Assembly (NCBI GenBank): GCA_029946045.1 | Contig: JAQSDS010000412.1 | Location: 1-15,313, forward strand | DNA from: Rhodoferax sp. | Lineage (GTDB): Bacteria; Pseudomonadota; Gammaproteobacteria; Burkholderiales; Burkholderiaceae_C | Reading direction: 5' to 3' | DNA: 15,313 nt | In this document: in pieces, positions 13,735 through 15,313 of the stretch | Layout of the letters: each line of letters begins with the position of its first letter | Numbering within the stretch: the first letter of the stretch is position 1 | The notes under the pieces: model-generated | What the model was told of the DNA's origin: nothing | The model's input: the letters and a program-made list of their open reading frames with translations, nothing else | The model's database searches: none | Position numbers and translations under genes: made by a program

Positions 13735-15313
13735 CTTGGATTAGCTTGAGTAGCTCAAACCACAGTACGCTGGCCAGCCCCAGTCCCGCAGCGATTGCCA
13801 GCCAGCTCAGAGGCAGCGGCTCAAACAAAAACAAACCCGCCAGCCAGGGCACATAAAGCACCAGGCCCAGCAGGCTCAAGGCGGCCGCCACCACCAGCCA
13901 CAGCGTGCGGTTGGGTACCCGCAGCCTGGCCCAAAAAGCACCGGCCTGGCTGCGGTTGGAAAAAATCAGCGCCAGGTTGGTGAAGACCAGCACGGCAAAG
14001 GCCAGCGCGCGCGTTGCGCCTTCGGTTAAATGGGATGCGCCCCAGGTGGTGGCCAGCAGCACCACGGCCAGTGCCCCCAGACCTTGTAACAGCGCCAGCC
14101 CCAGCGTCGCGCCGCCAAACAAGGGCTGGGTGACATCGTGCGGTGGGCGTTGCATCACATCCGACTCGGCGGGTTCGTTCTCAAACACCATCGAGCAGGC
14201 TGGGTCGATCACCAGTTCCAGAAATGCGATGTGCAGCGGGAACAGCACCGTGGGCCAGCCCAGCAGCACGGGCAGCAGTGCCATGCCGGCGATCGGTACA
14301 TGCACCGCCAGGATGTAGGACATGGATTTGCGCAGGTTGTCAAAAATACGCCGCCCCAGGCGTATCGCGCCGACGATCGAGGCAAAGTTGTCGTCGAGCA
14401 GCACGATGGAAGCCGCTTCGCGCGCGACGTCGGTGCCGCGCCCGCCCATGGCCACGCCGACATGCGCGGCTTTCAGGGCTGGGGCGTCGTTGACGCCATC
14501 ACCGGTCATGGCGACCACCTCGCCAGCCGCCTTCAGCGCTTGCACAATGCGCAGTTTTTGCGTCGGCGCGATGCGGGCGCAAATGCGCACCTGGCCCATG
14601 CGCTGCTGCAGTTCGGCGTCGGTCAACTGCGTCAGCTCGTCGCCGGTGAGGAGTCCATCGGGTCCGTTCTGGAGTCCGGCCTGCGCGGCAATGGCCAGCG
14701 CCGTGGCGGGATAGTCGCCGGTAATCATCAGCACGCGGATGCCGGCGTTGTGGGCCTCTGTGACGGCCTGCGGGATCTCCGCGCGCAACGGGTCGGCCAG
14801 TCCGAGCAGGCCGATGAATTCGAAGTCAAAGTCGTGTTCGATGGCCGGCCAATCCTCCCCTTCAAAAGACGCACCTGCCACCGCCAGTACCCGCAGGCCT
14901 TTGGCAGCCATGGCCTCCACGGCCTGGGCAACACCCGCCTGCGCGCCGCTGTCCAGATGGCACAAATCCACAATGGCTTCCGGTGCCCCCTTGGCCGCCA
15001 CCACATGCTTATCACCTACCCGGGCTCGCCAGACATGTGACATGGCACGCAGCTCCGGTGTCAGGCCATAGGTTTGCATCAACGTCCAGTCGCGGTGCAG
15101 GTGCTCGGTGTCTTGCAAAAAGTGTTGCCCCAGCCGGTGAAAAGCCTTTTCCATGGGGTCAAAGGGGTCGGTGACGCTGGCCAGAATGGAGTATTCCACC
15201 AGGGTATGAAAGCACTCCGGCAGCTCTGTTGTGGTGGCGTAGTCGATGCCGAGGTGGTCGCCTGTGACGCGAGCCTGGCGCGGTGGCACATCCAACTCGC
15301 TGACGGTCATGCG
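13718..15313 (-). CDS. P-type cation-transporting ATPase (P2-like), N-terminus off the window
   Basis: This is the C-terminal 530 residues of a cation pump that couples ATP hydrolysis to ion movement across the inner membrane. The window cuts just after the expected phosphorylation motif DKTGTLT; the first visible residues MTVSEL are the usual continuation of that motif, so Met 15310 is not the true start. Visible elements, counted from 15310, are PFDPMEKA, KGAPE (107-111, ATP binding), ADPLR, MITGD (195-199) and the hinge TGDGVNDAPALK (269-280). A membrane block with ELVIDPACSMVFENEPAESD, typical of P2-type pumps, and about six helices end the protein. Ca2+, Mn2+ or a monovalent ion are possible substrates; the residues visible do not decide. 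Its 3' end overlaps the vapBC operator. Confidence 0.92.
   Translation of the reverse strand, partial: RMTVSELDVPPRQARVTGDHLGIDYATTTELPECFHTLVEYSILASVTDPFDPMEKAFHRLGQHFLQDTEHLHRDWTLMQTYGLTPELRAMSHVWRARVGDKHVVAAKGAPEAIVDLCHLDSGAQAGVAQAVEAMAAKGLRVLAVAGASFEGEDWPAIEHDFDFEFIGLLGLADPLRAEIPQAVTEAHNAGIRVLMITGDYPATALAIAAQAGLQNGPDGLLTGDELTQLTDAELQQRMGQVRICARIAPTQKLRIVQALKAAGEVVAMTGDGVNDAPALKAAHVGVAMGGRGTDVAREAASIVLLDDNFASIVGAIRLGRRIFDNLRKSMSYILAVHVPIAGMALLPVLLGWPTVLFPLHIAFLELVIDPACSMVFENEPAESDVMQRPPHDVTQPLFGGATLGLALLQGLGALAVVLLATTWGASHLTEGATRALAFAVLVFTNLALIFSNRSQAGAFWARLRVPNRTLWLVVAAALSLLGLVLYVPWLAGLFLFEPLPLSWLAIAAGLGLASVLWFELLKLIQAKMAP

Overview
The window reads as chromosomal DNA of a GC-rich betaproteobacterium. 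The family Comamonadaceae (Rhodoferax or a near relative) fits best. This rests on protein style, on the lplT-alr pair, on the DUF5666/DUF6502 pair and on the many short palindromic repeats; no rRNA or other marker gene is present, so the placement is an inference. Gene density is high, no gap between genes exceeds about 210 bases, and I see no tRNA, rRNA, CRISPR array, insertion sequence or prophage gene.

Layout. (1) 118-2599, + strand: a polar amino-acid ABC importer (binding protein, permease, ATPase), with a cluster of REP-like palindromes between the binding-protein and permease genes. (2) 2602-2707: two tandem copies of a 56-bp hairpin repeat. (3) 2708-3856 (-) and 3968-5026 (+): a FAD-dependent amino-acid oxidoreductase divergent from a class I DAHP synthase, the first step of aromatic amino-acid synthesis. 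(4) 5055-9010: a DUF6502 protein with HTH-like segments, translationally coupled to a DUF5666 lipoprotein (both -), divergent from a di-haem c-type cytochrome lipoprotein with two Ig-like repeats (+). The region between the divergent genes carries two similar palindromes about 60 bp apart. This is the part of the window most likely to hold an undescribed system. (5) 9081-11671, - strand: a metallo-beta-lactamase-fold gene with a large internal deletion and frame change, a glutathione peroxidase, a 101-bp palindromic element, and the lysophospholipid flippase gene lplT. (6) 11748-12842 (+): alanine racemase, divergent from lplT. (7) 12841-12947: two more copies of the 56-bp repeat, inverted relative to the first pair. 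(8) 12956-13689 (-): a VapBC-type toxin-antitoxin pair whose probable operator overlaps the 3' end of (9) a P-type cation ATPase (13718 to the window end), cut at its N-terminus just after the expected phosphorylation site.

Functionally, regions 1 and 3 and alr concern amino-acid uptake and metabolism, lplT phospholipid recycling, the peroxidase oxidant defence, and region 4 probably surface or periplasmic redox chemistry. A recurring theme is palindromic elements placed directly at stop codons: at the FAD oxidoreductase, alr, lplT and aroF genes. The two inverted 56-bp repeat pairs frame a 10-kb segment whose inversion would break no gene.
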